Shown here in pieces: positions 38,601 through 50,762 of a DNA stretch of 64,000 nucleotides. The notes beneath the pieces are model-generated. The model saw only the letters and a program-made list of their open reading frames with translations. It was not told where the DNA came from and did not search any database. Positions within the stretch are counted from its first letter, which is position 1. Each line of letters begins with the position of its first letter. A program made the translations under genes and the position numbers. The DNA comes from Mangifera indica (taxonomy: Eukaryota; Streptophyta; Magnoliopsida; Sapindales; Anacardiaceae): contig NC_058146.1 of the NCBI RefSeq assembly GCF_011075055.1, positions 16,144,079 through 16,208,078 of the forward strand, read 5' to 3'.

Positions 38601-41600
38601 CCACTGAAATTATTTTCCCATAAGAAAAGACCCTTAAGGTTCGGCAGCTCTGCAATTGATGGAAGGATTCCAGAGAGTTGATTGACATACAATTCAATCG
38701 TTTGCATTGTTGAAATGTTGAGTATAGTTGTTGGCACAGGGCCAATTAAATGGTTATATCCAAGTACCAGTCGCTCAAGATTGTGAAGATTGCCAATTTC
38801 ATACGGTATCTCACCTGAGAAATTAGAGCTCAATTAGTGAATTGAATTATTATAACATCTTATTTCAAAAGCCCAATGCACTGTCAACATATTGATCATT
38901 TTGGACACAATTTATCACGGTTTTACTTATTGAGTTTTGCAACCCAACACGTTTTGATAGCTTAGAACTTTTAAGTTATTTAACCAGTTTTGTTTTTAAA
39001 ACCTCAAATGAGATGAGATGCCTAAACATATCCAACATCTCTCTCAAGCTTTGCGGATGTGGATTTTTTCTATGAGTGTTACATTCACCCCTTCCCTTGT
39101 GGGACACAGTGTCCTCGCTAAGTTTTGCCCTACTATTGTTTAAGAGGACATATGGAGTGGTTCGATACCATTTATAATATCATACTCCAAATAGCTCAAC
39201 TTATTGTCAAGATTTAATTCGTTTTGGACACACAATCCATCATAGTTTTATTTTTAACATTGCATCTCAAAACGCATTTGGATAACTTAGGAGCTCATAA
39301 ACTATTTAATTAGTTTGAGCTTACAAACTATTTTACCAGTTATAATTTAACATTTTCAAGCAATATGAGATGCCCATATATACCCAATTAGGGATGGCAA
39401 CGGGGAGGGGCGGGGAGGGGATCTCAATCCCCGTCCCCATCCCCGTAGGGGATATCAATCCCGTCCCCAGCCCGTCCCCGCTACGGGGATAAAAATGAAT
39501 CCCCGTCCCCTCCCCGCAAAGAAAAATCCCCTCCCCGTACCCGTAAAAAAAATCTCTTTTTTATACCTTCTAAATACAATAGAAATATATTAAATAACAA
39601 AATTAAGCAAAATTAAAATTAACCTACCATTTTAAATATCATAAATATAATTTATTAACTACTTTAATATGCACAACACAAATTTAAATAAATTTGAAAA
39701 ACATAAATAATTTAAAACTATAAAAATATATTAGTATTTTAAATAAATATATTAATATAAAGGGGCGGGGAGGGGAAGGGTTGGGGCGGGAAGGGGACAC
39801 ATGTATCCTCATCCCCGGCCCGTCCCCGATTACGGGGATTTTTTTTATCCGTGTCCCCGTCCCCTTCCCTATTTTTATCAGAGAATCCCCTCCCCGTTAG
39901 GGTCGGAGAGGGTTGGGGCCCCTAAAGTCGGGTCTAAATTGCCATCTCTATACCCAATATCTATAAGATGTTAAAATTATAACAAAATGAAATTATGTCA
40001 TAATAACATAATGTTTTGAGAGAGTTTTATCACTTACCTGTTAATTTGTTCGAGTCTAGATATAGATACTTGATTAATGTCAAGTTCCCAATTTCTCTTG
40101 GAATATGTTCTTCAAATTGGTTGTTTGACAACACAAGGATACGAAGCATTGTGCATTGCCCCAAACTGTTTGGAATTGGACCACTGAGGTGATTATAGTA
40201 CATGTACAGTACTTCAAGATTGGGAAGATGTTGGCACACGTTTTCTGGAAGGCTACCAGTCAGGCTATTTTTTGAGAAGTCCATGCCAATTAAAGAAGAA
40301 AGGTTGAAGATAAGTGAGGGAATAGTTCCTGTCAAGGAATTATTTGACAGTGATAATAGCTCCATTTTTGCAAGATTGCCAAGCTCTTCTGGAATTTCTC
40401 CTGCAAAATAAATATAAATAAACAAAATATTTTTTAGAAAAATTGTAATATCTTGGTCCAAATAGCTGACTCATTGTTAACATATTGTCCACCAAGATAG
40501 CTTAAAAATTTATAAAATATTTAATCAGTTTTAGAAAAGTTACAATCACTATTCTATAAAGGTTTGTCCTACCATTGATTAAGAGGACAAATAAAATAAG
40601 TTTGATACCATTTGTAATATTCTAGTCCAAGTAGCCTATTTAATGTTATGATATTGTTTATTTTAGACATACAATTTATCACGGTTTTGTTTTTATCATT
40701 GTATCTCAAAAGCGTCTTAATATGTAGCTGAAGAGTTTACAAACTATTTAGCTAGTTATATTTTAGCATCCTTAAGCAAGATGAGATCCCTATACATACC
40801 TAAAATTTGTTGGATTAGTGTTACAGTTATAACAAAAAGAAACTATTTTATAATAACATAATGTTTGGAGAGAGGTTTATCATTCACCTGTTAATTTGTT
40901 CGAGTTTAGATATATATACTTGATTAATGTCAAGTTCCCAATTTCTCTAGGAAGGCTACCAGTCAGGCTATTTTTGGAGAAGTCCATGCCAATCAAAGAA
41001 GAAAGGTTGAAGATAAATGAGGGAATACTTCCTGTTAACGAACTATTCGCCAGTGATAATAACTCCAGTTTTGCAAGATTGCCAAGCTCTTCTGGAATTT
41101 CTCCTACAAAATAAATATAAATAAGAAATTATTTTTTAGAAAAATTGTAATATCTTGTTCAAATAGAATCAATATATTGTCTACTAAAAGAGCTTGAGAG
41201 CTTACAAGCTATTAACCAATCTTGGGGAAGTGATATCCACTTTCTTACAAAGGTTTCTTTGACTATTGTTCAAAATGACAAATAGAGTGACTTTGACATT
41301 ATTTATAACATCTTGTTCCAAATAAATTAGCCTATTATCAATATATTATTTATTTTGGACAAATGAACTTATAGACTATCTAACTGATTTTATTTAACAT
41401 GTCAATCATTGTGAGATATATATAAATACCTATAATATTTCTTTAATACTTTATCGATATGAGATTTAATTATGAAAAGAATACTGGTAAAAACAACTGA
41501 AACCAAATTAGCATATAACTAACCTTGGAGTTTGTTGTATCCAAGATAGATCTCTCTAAGTTGAGTCAAGTTTCCAATTTCTTTCGGAATGTTTCCTATG

Positions 41601-42151
41601 AAATAATTGAATGACAAGGATAAGTTTTGCAAGCTTTTGCATGCTGATAAGGTCGATGGTATTTTTCCCTCGAACATGTTAAAATGCAAATAAAGCAATT
41701 GCAAATTGGGAAGATCATAAAAAATGCTTGCAGGGAGTTCACCGGATAATTTATTAAAACCGAAATCAAGGTATTTAAGTCGACGAAGCTGAGCATATTC
41801 CTCAGGGAGAGAGCCATAAAAGCTGTTGTTTTTGAAGTCCAGACTTGCAAGGAAAGATAGATTTCCTAGTTGAGGAGGAAGGGTGGCTGTGAGACCCAAG
41901 TGAGAAATATTCAAAGCTGTTACTCGAAGGTGACGAGCACCACAAGTTACGCCCATCCAATGACAAACAGAAGAACTTGAGGACCAATTGCTGGCCAACA
42001 AATTGCTTGGATCATGGCTTACACGAGCTTTCAGGGCAAGAAGAGCTTGTTTGTCTGTGGAAATGTCGGTTACTTGTGCATGAATGAAGTAAAGTGTTGA
42101 AAAATGAACTAGAAAAGCTAAGAAAATGATGAGAAATAGATTTCTCTCCAT
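35601..42151 (-). CDS. LRR receptor-like kinase, subfamily XII type (RLK-A), five exons
   Basis: Probable plasma-membrane pattern-recognition receptor of the FLS2/EFR/Xa21 group. Exons: 42151-41524, 41103-40888, 40400-40038, 38814-36832, 35980-35601. All junctions have GT-AG and rejoin in frame, giving 1189 residues. Order: signal peptide (about 1-25, start MERNLFL), LRR N-terminal cap with SVCHWMGVTC, then many 24-residue LRRs of the LxGxIP plant type. Next come a membrane segment at about 837-862, the kinase with GKGSYGSVYKG, VAVKVF (K923), IIHCDIKPSN (D1018) and SDFGIAK (D1036), and finally a C-lobe exon with GDVYSYGIMLMETF. HCD in place of HRD makes it a non-RD kinase, as in immune receptors of this group. 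Exon 2 is an internally deleted copy of exon 3. A hAT element sits in intron 3. I chose the second in-frame ATG (42151); the first is at 42193. The ligand is unknown. Confidence 0.85.
36144..36670. mobile_element. hAT-type MITE in the kinase-domain intron of RLK-A (527 bp)
   Basis: Perfect 8-bp TSD attgaagg at 36136-36143 and 36671-36678. The left terminus is tagcggtgcgtataattcg; the right terminus is worn (other strand aaaggttgtgtacggtttg). The interior is rich in AAACCAAACC/GGTTTGGTTT motifs. RLK-B has the same insertion at the same intron position (57403-57919). Confidence 0.8.
39389..39950. mobile_element. hAT (Ac/Ds-like) non-autonomous element in RLK-A intron 3 (562 bp)
   Basis: Flanked by perfect 8-bp TSDs tacccaat (39381-39388 and 39951-39958). 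Terminal inverted repeats are tagggatggcaa and, on the other strand, tagagatggcaa. Both subterminal regions are packed with GGGG and CCCC runs around an AT-rich core with no coding capacity. The homologous intron of RLK-B has the unoccupied site tacccaat at 60235-60242, followed by atct as in RLK-A. Confidence 0.9.
39402..39420 (+). other. G-quadruplex-type motif in the hAT element
   Basis: Four GGGG runs separated by single bases (39402-39405, 39407-39410, 39412-39415, 39417-39420). A second such cluster lies at 39762-39780. They are on the plus strand, which is the template strand for the minus-strand RLK-A gene. Confidence 0.7.
40888..41103 (-). repeat. Extra LRR exon of RLK-A, a shortened copy of the next exon
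   Basis: This 216-bp exon codes for GEIPEELGNLAKLELLSL... and then ...NSLTGSLP directly joined to REIGNLTLIKY. The 363-bp exon at 40038-40400 has the same sequence plus 49 residues (ENVCQHLPNL to NQFEEHIP) at that junction. The size difference is exactly 147 bp (two LRRs), so the frame is kept. RLK-B has only the 363-bp form (60352-60714). The flanking introns are also similar to each other, so exon and intron were copied together (offset about 703 bp). Confidence 0.85.
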
Positions 42152-42221
42152 GAGAGCAGAACTTAGATTTGTTTGGTGTGGGCTTGGTGACATGTGCAGT
42201 GTGATTACACAAATAATGATA

Positions 42222-42228
42222 CTTATAG
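42222..42228 (-). promoter_or_regulatory. Probable TATA box of RLK-A
   Basis: On the minus strand CTATAAG followed by TATCAT lies about 75 bp upstream of the chosen ATG. RLK-B has TTATAAG plus TATCAT at the matching position (61507-61514). Confidence 0.4.
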
Positions 42229-42464
42229 AGAAACAATAATACCCACAAATCTTAAATCAACAGATGTTAGGTATGTATGTAACTAAAAAACTAAGACATG
42301 ACTAATTAATTAAATTCAAAAAACAAAATTAATGAAATGTCTATAAAAAATGGTACTGTCTTGACTTAACAACATGATTATTTCCGAAATCCGAATTTGT
42401 CTTCATCTCTTTTACCACTTTATCTCAATTAGTCAATCTCTATTCCTATTTCCAAGTCAATTTG

Positions 42465-42622
42465 CCCCACTTTTTATAAAAAATTGGAGCGTCTAAATTG
42501 AAATTCCACAAAGTGATTTAGTGGAGAGACAGAACTTCAATATTGGCGGAAAGGGCGCAAGGAAAGACTTGCCACTATTGACTTTTCAGCAGCTAAGCTC
42601 TTTCTCTATCTCTCAATAAGCT

Positions 42623-42654
<32 letters not shown>

Positions 42655-42857
42655 TTAATAAAAGCTTATTGAGAGATAGAGAAAGAGCTTAGCTGCTGAA
42701 AAGTCAATTGAGAGATAGAGAAAGAGCTTAGCTGCTGAAAAGTCAATAGTGGCAAGTTTTTCCTTGCGCCCTTTCCGCCAATGGTTGAAGTTCTGTCTCT
42801 CCACTAAATCACTTTGTGGAATTTCAATTTAGACGCTCCAATTTTTTATAAAAAGTG
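42465..42857. repeat. Near-perfect long palindrome upstream of RLK-A
   Basis: The left arm (42465-42625) begins ccccactttttataaaa and runs through gcgtctaaattgaaattcc and gcagctaagctctttctc to aataagctt. The right arm (about 42660-42857) is its reverse complement with only a few differences (caatattgg against caaccattgg; aaagac against aaaaac) and an extra tandem copy of a 39-bp block. The centre is an (AT)n tract of about 25 bp. The outermost left bases continue the promoter sequence shared with RLK-B, so the arm includes part of the original promoter. Confidence 0.9.
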
Positions 42858-42975
42858 GGGCTATATATATATATATATATAATTTCTTTTTTAGAGTGAA
42901 AGCAGATATGATTATTATTATAGGATGACACTCTCTTTTCTTTCCCTCTTCCGATGCCTTCCCTATTCATCATCT

Positions 42976-43203
42976 TGAAAGAATTATAAATTGGGTTATA
43001 AATTGAATGATAATTATTGACAGAATATTGTACAATTTATAGTATTACAATGTAGTTTGAAAAGGAAATCTAATTCTATGAAATAGGAAAAACAATATAC
43101 ATCGAATCAGAATAACATCGAATTAGAATCAGATCGAATCAAATCAATCAGAATTAGATCCAATTAGAATTAGACTGAATGGGAAAGTATTTATTATTTA
43201 ACA
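42976..43203 (-). mobile_element. Probable 3' LTR of the truncated copia element
   Basis: On the minus strand a polypurine tract (acggggaag) ends at 43204 and TGTTAAATAATAAATAC starts at 43203. The segment contains actataaattgtac (possible TATA region) and probably ends at a ...TTCTTTCA near 42976. The outer end is an estimate. Confidence 0.5.
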
Positions 43204-46200
43204 CTTCCCCGTAATTGCAATGGGATCTCACGAAGTTGCAGTTGAAGACATAAGGATAGAAAGTCACTCATGAGACAATCCATTGGATTGGTAGCCATGT
43301 GTAGAGCAGTTTGATTGTCACAAAATATAAGTAGAGATGAGTGTAATGGAATGCCAAACTCATATGTATGAGTGCTTGGTACTCGGACTCTGCACTAGAG
43401 CGAGACATAATAACCTGTTTCTTGGTAGTCCAACAAACAAGCTTACGACCTAGGAAAATATAACCACCAGTGATAGAGCGTCGTATTGAAACATCCACAT
43501 CCCAATTAATATCTAAATAAGCAATGAGATGAGGGCTAAAGTCACGATGAAATATGAGGCCATGAAATAGGGTGCCCTTAATATGGCAAAAAATGCATTT
43601 GACTACACGCATGTCTCTATGAGTATGAGTAGATAGACGCTGAGTGACTTGATTCAAATAAAGGCAATATTAAACTAGGTGAGCATAAGATATTGGAGGC
43701 CATCGACCATGCTACGATGAAGTGTAGCATTTGGAAATGCGATATAATCAGTAGATGGTGATGTCTTGGAATGAATAAAAGGGGTAGCACAAAGAGCATA
43801 TGAGTTAAGTTAGAAGCCTTGAAGTAGATCTACCAAATAACGATGTTGAGATAGATGTAAGGAGGCAGACTGTCGAACAATTTCCATACCAAGGAAGAAA
43901 TTGAGGGAACCTAAATCCCGACAAGCAAAGACAAAATATAATGTCAAGACATAATCTATAACAACCAAGGCATTAGAACCAGTAATGACCAAATCATCCA
44001 CATAAATAAGCAAAAGCACAACAAAGGTGGATTTATGGTGAATGAACAATGATGAATCATATTAGCTATTGTCAAACCCAAAGTCAAGTAGAAGTGTGTA
44101 CAATTGATGATACCATGTTTGAGACGCTCGTTTAAGGCCATATATAACCCAAACAACACAATAAATATGAGATGGGTGACCAAGGTCTATGAAATTAAAA
44201 GGTTGCTCTATGAATTCTTCAATGAAATATCTTTGAAGTAAGACATTCTTGACATTAAGTTGATGTAGTGGCTAGTCATACATGGTGGCAAGAGTAAGAA
44301 TCGTATAGATAGTGGTTGGTTTGACAACAGGACTGAATGTTTCCACAAAATCCATACTAGCTTGCTTGTGAAAACCCTTGGTAACTAAACGAGCCTTATA
44401 TTGCTTAACTGACCTGTTAGCATGATGTTTGACTTTGTAGACCCATGATAACCTACCAAATTTTGCTGAGAAGATGGCGGAACAAGAACCCAAGTGTTAT
44501 TTCTTATAAGCACATCATATTCCTCACTCATTGCTTGATGCAAATGTGGAAAAGATTGACCTTGCTTAAATGTGGTTGGCTCATAGAATGTAGGATTGAG
44601 TGCTTTAGCAGTAAAAACCTGAGGAATCATATAAAAAGAAGAAACCATGATCTCAATGATGCTTCAAAACTTGGGTCTGATAGGTGGTGTTTCAAATCTA
44701 TCAGAAACAAAGGTATCCAAAAGTGTGAGAGCAACTGATGGTGAATCAAGAGGACTAGCAGTTTTTAGTAGTGACTAAGACTCACTGTTAGACTGTACAT
44801 AATTAGATGACACAATAGGTGGACAAGAGAGATATGGGCCCATCATATTAGAGATTTGAAGAGTGGTAAAAGGAATTGACAATATATGAAACCTTAAAGG
44901 AAGCTCTGAAGAGGGGGGATCAGTAATATATCTAAGAAATATAGTCTCATGAAATAGTACATGGCAGGAGGTGTAAACATGACTAGTTGACACATAGAGA
45001 CATCGATACCCATGATATGAAACATCACACTCCAAGAATAAATAAAGAACAGATCAAGGAGCCAGTTTATGTGGAGTAGGTGGAGTGAGCAAAGGATAAT
45101 AAACACAAGTAAAAGTCTGTAAAACTCTATAGTATAGTCTAAGGAGCTCTAAAGTAAAACTTCAAAAAGACTCTTATTCTTAAGCAGTAGTGTGGGCAAC
45201 CTGTCAATAAAAAACACAATAGTAGAAAATGCCTCTACTCAAAAGGCAAGCGATAGGTTCTCTTTTAATAAGAGAAAAGACCTTGTTCCACTATGTCATG
45301 GTGTTTCCTCTCAACAACACTATTTTGAGCAAGAGTGTAGGGACAAGATAATTGATATGTAATACCATGTGATTCAAGGAAAGAATGTAATAATTTGTTA
45401 TCAAATTCACCACCACCATCAGAACGAATAATTTGAATAGGACATGAAAAAAGTTTCTCTATCATTAATTTAAATTTTGCAAACATAGTAGTAACATCAA
45501 ACTTCCTAAACATTTATTTGCCTTACCTCCTAATTCTAAGGAGAAGATTGGTTACGGAGAAAAAAGAATGATAATGATGGGACAAAAGCAGGACCTCAAA
45601 CATTAAGGTTAAGAAGTTCAAAAGGGTGGCAAACAGTATAAGTATGTTTAACAAAAAAGAGACGATGACTTTTACTAAGAGGACATACTTGTCAAATAGA
45701 CAAGAGGTCTTACAAATGACAAACTAGATTGAACACGAAGGAAAATACTATCTTGAGCATTATGGAAGATGGCTGACCAAGATGACGATGCCAAACATCA
45801 AATGAGACACAAACAGATGAATAGGCAACAACGATAGGAGAAGTCAACTGATAAAGATTGTTATTGTTGCGACTAGAAGAAATAATTTGCCTTGTCTATT
45901 TATCCATAATCACAAAACTAGATGAATCAAGAAGACAAACATAATTAGTATCAGAGGTAAATTTGTGAATAGACAACAAATTTTTACGTAATGCAAGAAA
46001 ATACAAGAAGTTAGATAAGATAACTAGAAAATAAGCAGGTTTCGACAAACAAAACCCTTGATGTAAAATTGACTATGAATGACCATTATTAACAATCACA
46101 GAAGACATAACAGTGTGAGGTTAAGAAGAGGACATGATCGAAACATTGGGATTCATATAATGTTTAGCACTAAGTCCAAAACCTAAGTTGAATCAGAGGG

Positions 46201-46790
46201 ATTTCAAATGGACATAGTAGTAAAAGGAGTAGTCTCTAAATTTGTTGTAAGTGAAATTCCCTTGTTGTGGATAAACATGAGTAGAGTGCCCATATTTATC
46301 GCAAATTTGGTAAACACCTTAAGGAAGACAACAACCAGAGTTTGGATCAATAAAGGTTGATATGAGGGTTGAGATTGTTGGTGAAAAGTAGATTAACCAC
46401 CATTATTACAACCACAACCATGTTTATTAGCGCCATAGAAGTGGTGCTTACTAGAAGACTTGGACGAACTCGTGGATTATGGAGAGGATCAAGTAGCAAC
46501 CATAGCAACAACTAGAGGAGACCTACTAGACAGTTTCTTTTGAGGATGCTCTTCACGCGAGAGAAGATCATATAGTTCATCAAATGTAGTGGATGGTCAA
46601 AAATGTAAACCATCAACAATGTATTCCACAAAATTAGTATCAAAAATAAGAAATCCATTAATGGCAAAAGAATCAAGGAGAGACTTGGCATCAATGAGAT
46701 AATCTGCCATGATTTGATTCGAAGCCTTTTCAAGAGTGTGTAGCTTGTCAAGAAGAGATTGAAGGTGGATCCTAGAAACTAAATTTAGCT
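42976..46790 (-). mobile_element. Ty1/copia retrotransposon, 5'-truncated and decayed
   Basis: The polyprotein is broken by many frameshifts but its order is that of Ty1/copia. A gag remnant is at 46751-46512. The integrase core at 45513-45265 has IRSDGGGEFDN, SCPYTLAQNSVVERKHH. Reverse transcriptase is at 44493-44272 ([24 protein letters not shown]) and 44049-43810 (IYVDDLVITGS, LGMEIVR). RNase H at about 43657-43268 has SITGGYIFLG and SRSSAESEYQAL. The 3' LTR follows. There is no primer-binding site or 5' LTR at the upstream side: homology stops in gag near 46790, exactly where duplicated copy 2 begins. It is inactive. Confidence 0.85.
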
Positions 46791-49690
46791 AATGAACACA
46801 ATTAGTATTGTTTGTTTTGTTTTGTTTTGAAAGTAATGTGATTAATTTGATACATTCAATATAAAAAATAGTGAAAGAATTAAGTTATTTTAATAGAAAA
46901 ATATGAAAATTTAGTTATTTTAATAAGAAAAATTTAAAAGGTCAATCCATTCAATAAAAGAAAAAATTTGGTTTCTTTCATAGAAAAAAGTATGATAATT
47001 TGATACATGTAAATGTTGTTATCTTTTTAATTTTACAATGAGAGAGAAAAAGCAACCACAACTTTGTACTCATCTTTTGATTTAGTGACAATTTTTCTTC
47101 TGTTCGTGATTTTTTTTTTAATTTAGAATTTTCCATGTAAATTAACCCTATGCTATTTTTTGTTTCTTTTTTGTTTTTCTGTATTCCCATACTCATATCA
47201 ATTTAATAAATAAGAAAAATAAAATAGAATAAAACTATATGTTGTGATGATAGTGTTTACATCCATATTTTTTTGTTATTATTAGTATATATAATATTAT
47301 AATTTAAAATGTTATATTTGGGATCAATGAACTATTTATGAATATTTAAATGTCCATATCGAATTTTTATTAAAATTCAAAACAAGGATAATGATACTGA
47401 AAGATATTAAATTATCATATTTTATACCAACATAATTACGATATTATATATACACCTATATCTATTTTATACCAACAAGGATAATTACGATTTAAAATTT
47501 CAGTATCTAAGTAGTGCTCTCCACGCATTGAATTGGTTTCTCCGAGTTGTTCACTTAGGTATACTATATTATATATACACCTATATCTATTTTAGCACTG
47601 TATTCAATTTGAACTAGCTCAAATTCTCTTTTAATGAGATTATTTTATCTCTTTAATATTATTCATCCTATTGATGATATTATTTATTTTATCGATGATA
47701 TTATTTATCTCATTGATAATCTTTAACAACATCTTTTGTTAGTTTGAATTAGTTCGAGTTTTAACTCAAGTTAATTATTTAGAATTTAAATAAAACTTAA
47801 ATTAATTTACATTTGGGTTCAAATCTAACCGTAATTTATTTATGTATTTAGTATTTGAGCTAATCCTATGTAAAAAAGTCAGTCAAAGTAATATATTCTT
47901 TAGAAGTGATTATTATGGTAATATTTATAATTTGTTTAATTGGAAAAATATAAATAAAATAAAAGTTTTGAACTTAAGTTAGATTGTGACTTGGTAGGAT
48001 CTTACGTTAGATTGTTTAATTGGAAAAATCCTATGTAAAAATGCGATGTGGTCGCATGTTAGTCCAAGAAACGAGAAGAAAGCAAGATAGGATCTTACGT
48101 AAATATTTGATAATAACAATTGAAATTAGCAATACATATAATTTTATGTCTATCATGGGTGATAAGAGAAAGTAATGGACTTAAGTGTATCACTCTTTGT
48201 TAGGTCTAGTGTTACAATTTTGTTTATATACTTCTCTAGCAAAAAATTCAGTAGAGTATCACTATTTGTTATATAAGAATTCCTTAGAAGAAATATTCAA
48301 AACCCTCTTATCTATGTTCAGTTCTTTGTATTTATACGCAAAGAGGTAAACAATTTAAACATGCCAAATATAAATTCTGTAAATTCTGTAAATATAAGTT
48401 TGGTGTATCTGGCTTCTAGTTTGCGATGAAATCTATTCGAATATGGTACAAGGTATTGACGTGAGTTATTTTCACAATCCCATTTGTTAGTACTGTAATC
48501 CATGAGAGAGAAGTAACTATTGCTCTGCAAAATGATGTTATATCTTGGGAAGACAATTTGGACGTTCAAATAGATGTTCAATTGCCAATAACTCTTCTAT
48601 ACCAATTGCCCTTAATAGTTAAAGTAAACCACATCAAGTATATTTATCATGAGTGGACCAAGACCTAAATAACATATAAGTATGATACATTATGTTAATT
48701 ATATTATATCTTAATTTGATAAAAAATTATAATTTTCTCATATAAACATGAGATAAAATATGAAAATAATGTTATAAACGTCGAGGAGTGCTAAAAATAA
48801 AATTCTATGTGCAATTGTACCATTTGCATTTACTCTAGCCACACGTTTTATAATTAAAGGAATATATATCAATAACATAACAGTCGTATCATATATAATA
48901 TAGTGTATAAAAAAGTTTATTTTTTGTCTCATTTATCATGTATCATATTGTATCGTAGGAGATTTTTTTTTTTTTAAACAATGATTAAAAGAATAATAAA
49001 AATTCTAATTGTACCATTATCTTAGAAAATCTCATAAATAGTTTTTGAAATTCTATAATTTTTCAAATCCACTCTTGCCACATCATCATTTTTATAAAAA
49101 TATTATATCGATAATATATAATATATCGTGTAATATATCAATTGTATCATAATAATTTTTTATATATTTTAAAAAAAAAAAAATATATATATATATATAT
49201 ATTATATCATATTTTACAATAAATATAATGTGTCATAGGGTACTATAATACACATGATCGAGGGTTTATACAAACATTTGGATGATGAAATGTTCATTCT
49301 ACTTCAAACTTCTTAACCGACTCTTTGGATGGAGAATGCAATCAATGAAAAGATATGAGATCACAGTGTAATTAATGATAATATAGAGTGGATAAATATT
49401 ATGTATAACTATTTTAGGTATACAATTTTTTTATATATATATTTTTATATATTATATGTTACTTAATTTTTTAATTTAAAATTACTTAATTATATAATAA
49501 TACATGTAAATATTCATATATTGTAATGATAGACACCAAAAACATGCTGTCATCACATGGGAAAATCAATCTTAATCCAACGGTCAAGATCATTAACGCT
49601 GACATTTAATACTGGTTTAGGAAGTTGGTTGTGTCTGAATTCAAACCTGCTCGGCTGCTGGAACATAATTCTTGCTTAGAATTAGTCAAT
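46790..49690. repeat. Non-coding left part of the segmental duplication (copy 2)
   Basis: Matches copy 1 blocks at 28550-29170, 30420-31230 and 32530-33440, with the ~1-kb unit at 29.4 kb missing. Shared landmarks include gagtaatacc-like AT tracts, aacctgctcggctgctgg (33427 and 49645) and tttctccgagttgttc. A TA-rich run lies at about 49183-49206. No gene is seen. Confidence 0.65.
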
Positions 49691-50700
49691 TCCACATGGG
49701 GTCACCGACACAATTAAACTAGTTACCAATCTTGTCTAATATTTAATTTTTTTATTTATTGTTTGTTATAGTTATAAATTCCGTATTGGTAAGTACACGG
49801 AGTTGCAAGGGTGCTAAACAAGAAAACATTCGTTCTAAGCCGCTTAGTGGTAGAAGGTTTACGGCCTGTCCCTGTTTATTCATACCCAACGAACTTTCAG
49901 TAAAGCCCAGCCTATAATGATAAAGCAATATAGTCCATGACCTCTTGGTTCTTACAGTTTTGAATTTGAGTTTACCCCAATCATTGAAAAAATTTTAATA
50001 TCTGAAATCGAATGCCTTGATTAAAGTACTAGGATCAAGATGTTTTAAGAAAACATGAATGTTCACATTAGAGAAAGACCTTTTCTATGTGGGGTGAATT
50101 TGATTTAAGCTAGCTTAACTTGAAAGAGTCAATTTCAAGTTAGAGTTACAACTTGACAGTTTAGTTTGAAATCGACTTTTTTTTTATCTGATTATGCTGT
50201 TTATTCTTCCAACAACATTTTTCACCCCTTTGATGATGTTATTCAATTCCACTGACAACCCTTCAATGATGTTGTCTATTAGCTCAAACAAATTCGAGTT
50301 AAACATTACGAATTCAATTTAAGTTTGTGTTGACCTAGACTTAGCGATTGAATGTACCCCTATCTATGTATTCGATTGTCCCTTTTTGTTTCCGGATTGC
50401 ATGAATTGAATGTAGTCGTGATATTACAATTCCAACTTTTGCAAATCCAAACTAAACCTTGTATAATAATCTTAAAAAATTCCATTCATAATCATAACTG
50501 CACAAGGAATAAATTTTTCAAAACTTCAAACTTCTTAATCGACTCTTTGGATGGAGAATGCAATTGATGAAAAGTATGGGATCACACTGTAATTAATGAC
50601 AATATAGATTAAAGAAGAATGATTAAGACTACTTGTATTGTAATCATGGACACCGAAAGTTTTCCAAATTTCTTTGACACTCTTGCATCCTATAATATGA
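49691..50700. other. Copy-2-specific insert, repeats only
   Basis: About 50091-50360 is bounded by ggggtgaatttgattt and (other strand) ggggtacattcaatcg, with tctatg on both sides, so it is probably another hAT MITE. About 50520-50610 repeats 49300-49391 (ctcttTGGATGGAGAATGCAAT and onward). No gene is seen. Confidence 0.35.
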
Positions 50701-50762
50701 TGGGTAGACTCTTCTGTGAAAGTCCCCGTTATCCAACTTCTAAGAAGTCCATCCTTGTGCTT

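Noticed and set aside
42627..42650. (AT)n tract as an independent microsatellite feature
   Set aside because: It is the centre of the palindrome and is described there.
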